This document shows, piece after piece, positions 36,204 through 37,975 of a DNA stretch of 37,975 nt (its first letter is position 1; each line of letters begins with the position of its first letter). Below the pieces are notes generated by a model, which had not been told where the DNA came from, searched no databases, and was given only the letters and a program-made list of their open reading frames with translations. The stretch is taken from positions 1-37,975 of the forward strand of contig NZ_VLJP01000032.1 of assembly GCF_007829525.1 (NCBI RefSeq), given 5' to 3'. Position numbers and translations under genes: made by a program. The stretch comes from Mesorhizobium sp. J18 (GTDB lineage: Bacteria; Pseudomonadota; Alphaproteobacteria; Rhizobiales; Rhizobiaceae).

Positions 36204-36384
36204 AGGGAACCCCGACCTGGTAATTTTCAGTCACTAACCGTTATCTGAGCATGGTTAACAAAGGCTGATTGCGCAGGCTGGGGCGGTACAGCCTCAGTCA
36301 GGATGAAATTCTCTCGCAGATCGGCATTGGAAGGGATGTGGCTGTGAGATCGCTAGGCGAGCAGATGACTTTCAGGAATACCAT

Positions 36385-36504
36385 ATGATCTTTCCGGGCC
36401 GCATGTTTCTGGCGGCCCTGGCGCTGCTCTCTGGCTGCGCGCAAATCCAATGCACGCAGCCTGACACGGGAAGGCAGTCGATTCGCGCACCGTGCGAAAG
36501 ATGA
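36385..36504 (+). CDS. Small lipoprotein, 39 aa
   Basis: A short gene with good signals. AGGA (36374-36377) lies seven bases before the ATG. The product begins MIFPGRMFLAALALLSGC, a short signal peptide with the lipobox LSGC (modified Cys18), and leaves a 22-residue mature part with two more cysteines and a basic end. It resembles small envelope lipoproteins of the entericidin size, but no family can be named. It stands alone between the L,D-transpeptidase and the methyltransferase. The other sequence in 36204-36816 shows no gene. Confidence 0.5.
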   Translation: MIFPGRMFLAALALLSGCAQIQCTQPDTGRQSIRAPCER

Positions 36505-36615
36505 AGGAGATTGCATAAGCAATTATACAGCGCCGGAATTCAAGTGGTTCGGAATGCTAGATCTTCTATGGTTGCGCCAATCTGCTGATTAAGGGTGAGC
36601 CGAAGAAACGGAGAA

Positions 36616-36636
36616 CTACACCTACGCTATAACCCT
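36616..36636 (+). repeat. Imperfect direct repeat, left copy
   Basis: A 21-base segment containing TACGCTATAACCCT matches 17 of 21 bases with 37776-37796 (TACGCTATAGCCCT). The two copies flank the methyltransferase gene. They could be remnants of mobile element ends or shared regulatory sequence. Confidence 0.45.
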
Positions 36637-36816
36637 ACAAAATTGACAACGGTCGGGCTGTTCTGTGCGTCCCGACGAATCCTTACCAGTTCGGACACTC
36701 GTACGGTATGATGGGCGCTAGCAAAACCTGTACCGAACGGCGAAGATCGAAAAGACGGCTTACTCTTATCTCGGTTGATTTGGGTTCGGTCACCATTGCT
36801 ACAGGGAGAGGTCGAA

Positions 36817-37584
36817 TTGTCGGGCGAGCGGTTCCAGTCAATCAGCCAGCGCTATGCCGCGTTCAGGCCGCGCTATCCCGACACCATCGTCGGCGCTGTC
36901 GCGGATCGCATTTCGGTCAACGCGGAATTGTCGGTGCTGCCCGTCATAGACATGGGCAGCGGCACGGGGACGTTCACGCGGCAGCTCTCTGAACGGCTGC
37001 CTGTGGGCATAGCTGTCGTTGGCGTCGAGCCATCTACTGCGATGCGAGAACAGGCCATGGCCGACAACACCAGACCCAATGTCTCGTTCCGGGATGGAGT
37101 CGCCGAGAACATTCCCGTTGCCGATGGCGGCGCGAGCGCCGTTGTCGCCGCGACAGCCGCGCACTGGTTCGACCGTCCACACTTCTATACCGAATGCGGT
37201 CGCGCTCTTGCATCGAAAGGAGTCCTCGCCATCGTTGAATACGTTCGAGACGAAGACGAGCCCGCAACGCAGGCGGTCATCGAGTTTCTTGACCGTTACG
37301 GGGAACCACGAGCCTACGTGCGGCCGGATTACAACCGCGAATTGCGCGGTCTTTCTGAGTTCCATCAGTTCGAACACCAGCGTGAACGGACGAAGCTGCA
37401 CCTGACGCTCGACGAATATGTCGGTTTGGCGCTATCGTCATCGCACGCGCGCAAGGCCGTCAATGACCTAGGTGAGAAGGAAGCTGCCGCGCGGCTGCGA
37501 CAGGCAGGATCAGCCTTCGCAGATGATACGGGCACGGTGCCGTATGGATACATCTTCGAAGCGTTCATGGTCAGCCATCGGTGA
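36817..37584 (+). CDS. Class I SAM-dependent methyltransferase
   Basis: A 255-residue soluble methyltransferase. Motif I is VIDMGSGTGTFTRQL near residue 44-58, the SAM loop, followed by VGVEPSTAM (motif II acidic residue) and FRDGVAENIPVADGGAS (motif III region). ATAAHWFD near 125 marks the substrate end of the core, as in the UbiE/Trm9-like Methyltransf_11 group. The substrate is unknown. I chose the TTG at 36817 because GGGAGAGG stands five bases before it, and it gives MSGERFQSISQRYAAFRP, a usual start for this group. The frame is open to a TTG at 36775. It lies between imperfect direct repeats and beside an insertion sequence, so it may be accessory. Confidence 0.9.
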   Translation: MSGERFQSISQRYAAFRPRYPDTIVGAVADRISVNAELSVLPVIDMGSGTGTFTRQLSERLPVGIAVVGVEPSTAMREQAMADNTRPNVSFRDGVAENIPVADGGASAVVAATAAHWFDRPHFYTECGRALASKGVLAIVEYVRDEDEPATQAVIEFLDRYGEPRAYVRPDYNRELRGLSEFHQFEHQRERTKLHLTLDEYVGLALSSSHARKAVNDLGEKEAAARLRQAGSAFADDTGTVPYGYIFEAFMVSHR

Positions 37585-37775
37585 GCATATGGCCGCATCG
37601 GAAGAAAACGAATACGAGGCCGCTCCCACCTCTGCCGCCTATCGGGATAGTTGGCCATAGCGTAGAATCGGAGGTATCTCTTACTTCCTGCTGGGTTGCG
37701 GTGGTCAGCGGCAACATCGCGCTATAGAGAGCAATCGGCCGCGTTTGGCGGGCCGCGACCGATAGTGATGATCAC

Positions 37776-37796
37776 TACGTTTACGCTATAGCCCTC
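37776..37796 (+). repeat. Imperfect direct repeat, right copy
   Basis: The right partner of 36616-36636. It overlaps a 13-base palindrome, AGTGAT-G-ATCACT, at 37765-37777. The surrounding 37585-37839 region has no gene that I can support. Confidence 0.45.
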
Positions 37797-37839
37797 TCAT
37801 GATGGTCATGTCAGGACATCCGTTCGAACCGACGCGATG

Positions 37840-37975
37840 TGAGGTGGTGCCGGTTTTTGAGACAGGGGCATAAGGTGGATTTTCCGATGAAAAGGACGAT
37901 CCAGCATGAAGACACGCAGACGGTTCTCGGCCGAGTTCAAGGCCAAGGTTGCGCTTGAGGCGATCCGCGGCGAGC
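37840..37975 (+). mobile_element. IS3-family insertion sequence, left end, cut by window edge
   Basis: The transposase start at 37906 shows an insertion sequence entering from the right. Its left end is probably near TGAGGTGGTGCCGG at 37840, a TG-beginning terminal repeat as in IS3 elements. The exact boundary and the target duplication cannot be set without the other end. Confidence 0.6.
37906..37975 (+). CDS. IS3-family transposase OrfA, partial
   Basis: The first 23 codons of OrfA, the helix-turn-helix protein of an IS3-family element, running off the window. The start MKTRRRFSAEFKAKVALEAI is the classic HTH_Tnp_1 N-terminus. AAAGGA lies about nine bases before the ATG. In intact elements OrfA is joined to the OrfB integrase by -1 frameshifting. 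Whether this copy is intact cannot be seen. Confidence 0.9.
   Translation, partial: MKTRRRFSAEFKAKVALEAIRGE

Noticed and set aside
36643-36712. Promoter for the methyltransferase from TTGACA at 36643 or TATGAT at 36707
   Set aside because: Neither hexamer has a partner at the right spacing.

Overview
The window looks like a chromosomal segment of a GC-rich alphaproteobacterium of the Rhizobiales/Hyphomicrobiales (for example a Mesorhizobium, Nitratireductor or Aquamicrobium relative). This is inferred from gene content: a B12-dependent class II ribonucleotide reductase, a phosphatidylcholine synthase of the Pcs type, an invasion-associated-locus-B protein, an HWE-type histidine kinase and an HspQ homologue. 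The species cannot be fixed from sequence reading alone.

Layout. 1-360 is hairpin-rich and intergenic, followed by a small unknown gene (361-558). 779-4618 on the minus strand is an autotransporter with a long proline-rich linker, followed 9 bp later by a DUF6065-like gene; a 67-bp-period tandem duplication sits at the autotransporter's 5' end. 5079-8909 (minus) is nrdJ, with a pair of NrdR-like boxes upstream at 9143-9189. 9507-14157 (minus) is a run of housekeeping genes: phosphate transporter, NUDIX hydrolase, xanthine phosphoribosyltransferase, universal stress protein and a CinA-N/MoaB-like protein. 14324-15270 (plus) holds wrbA with a strong terminator, a possible 31-residue membrane peptide and tRNA-Leu(TAA). 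15276-22194 holds a lipoprotein hydrolase (minus), ilvA and a DEAD-box helicase (plus), and a FrnE-like DsbA protein and a YejA-like binding protein (minus). 22428-25795 holds ialB, hspQ, an AEC-family transporter and a UbiH-like hydroxylase. 26022-27750 holds pcs and a quinone oxidoreductase. 27827-32590 is a complete BMP-type ABC importer (ATPase, two permeases, binding protein) ended by a strong terminator. 32760-36203 holds a glutathione S-transferase, an EamA transporter, a PAS-HWE kinase and a YkuD-type L,D-transpeptidase. The right end (36204-37975) is looser and more accessory-like: a 39-residue lipoprotein gene, a SAM methyltransferase flanked by imperfect direct repeats, and the left end of an IS3-family element cut by the window edge.

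How the genes work together. Most genes are housekeeping or stress functions in short transcription units with no single pathway. The clearest functional unit is the ABC importer at 27827-32590, probably for nucleosides. gpt (purine salvage) and nrdJ (deoxynucleotide synthesis) are related in theme but not linked in an operon. Envelope functions recur: autotransporter, IalB, L,D-transpeptidase, phosphatidylcholine synthase and several lipoproteins. The most unusual items are the frame-shifting tandem duplication at the autotransporter start, the autotransporter/DUF6065 pairing, and two unlisted small membrane or lipoprotein ORFs. I did not find a convincing new defence or mobile system here.
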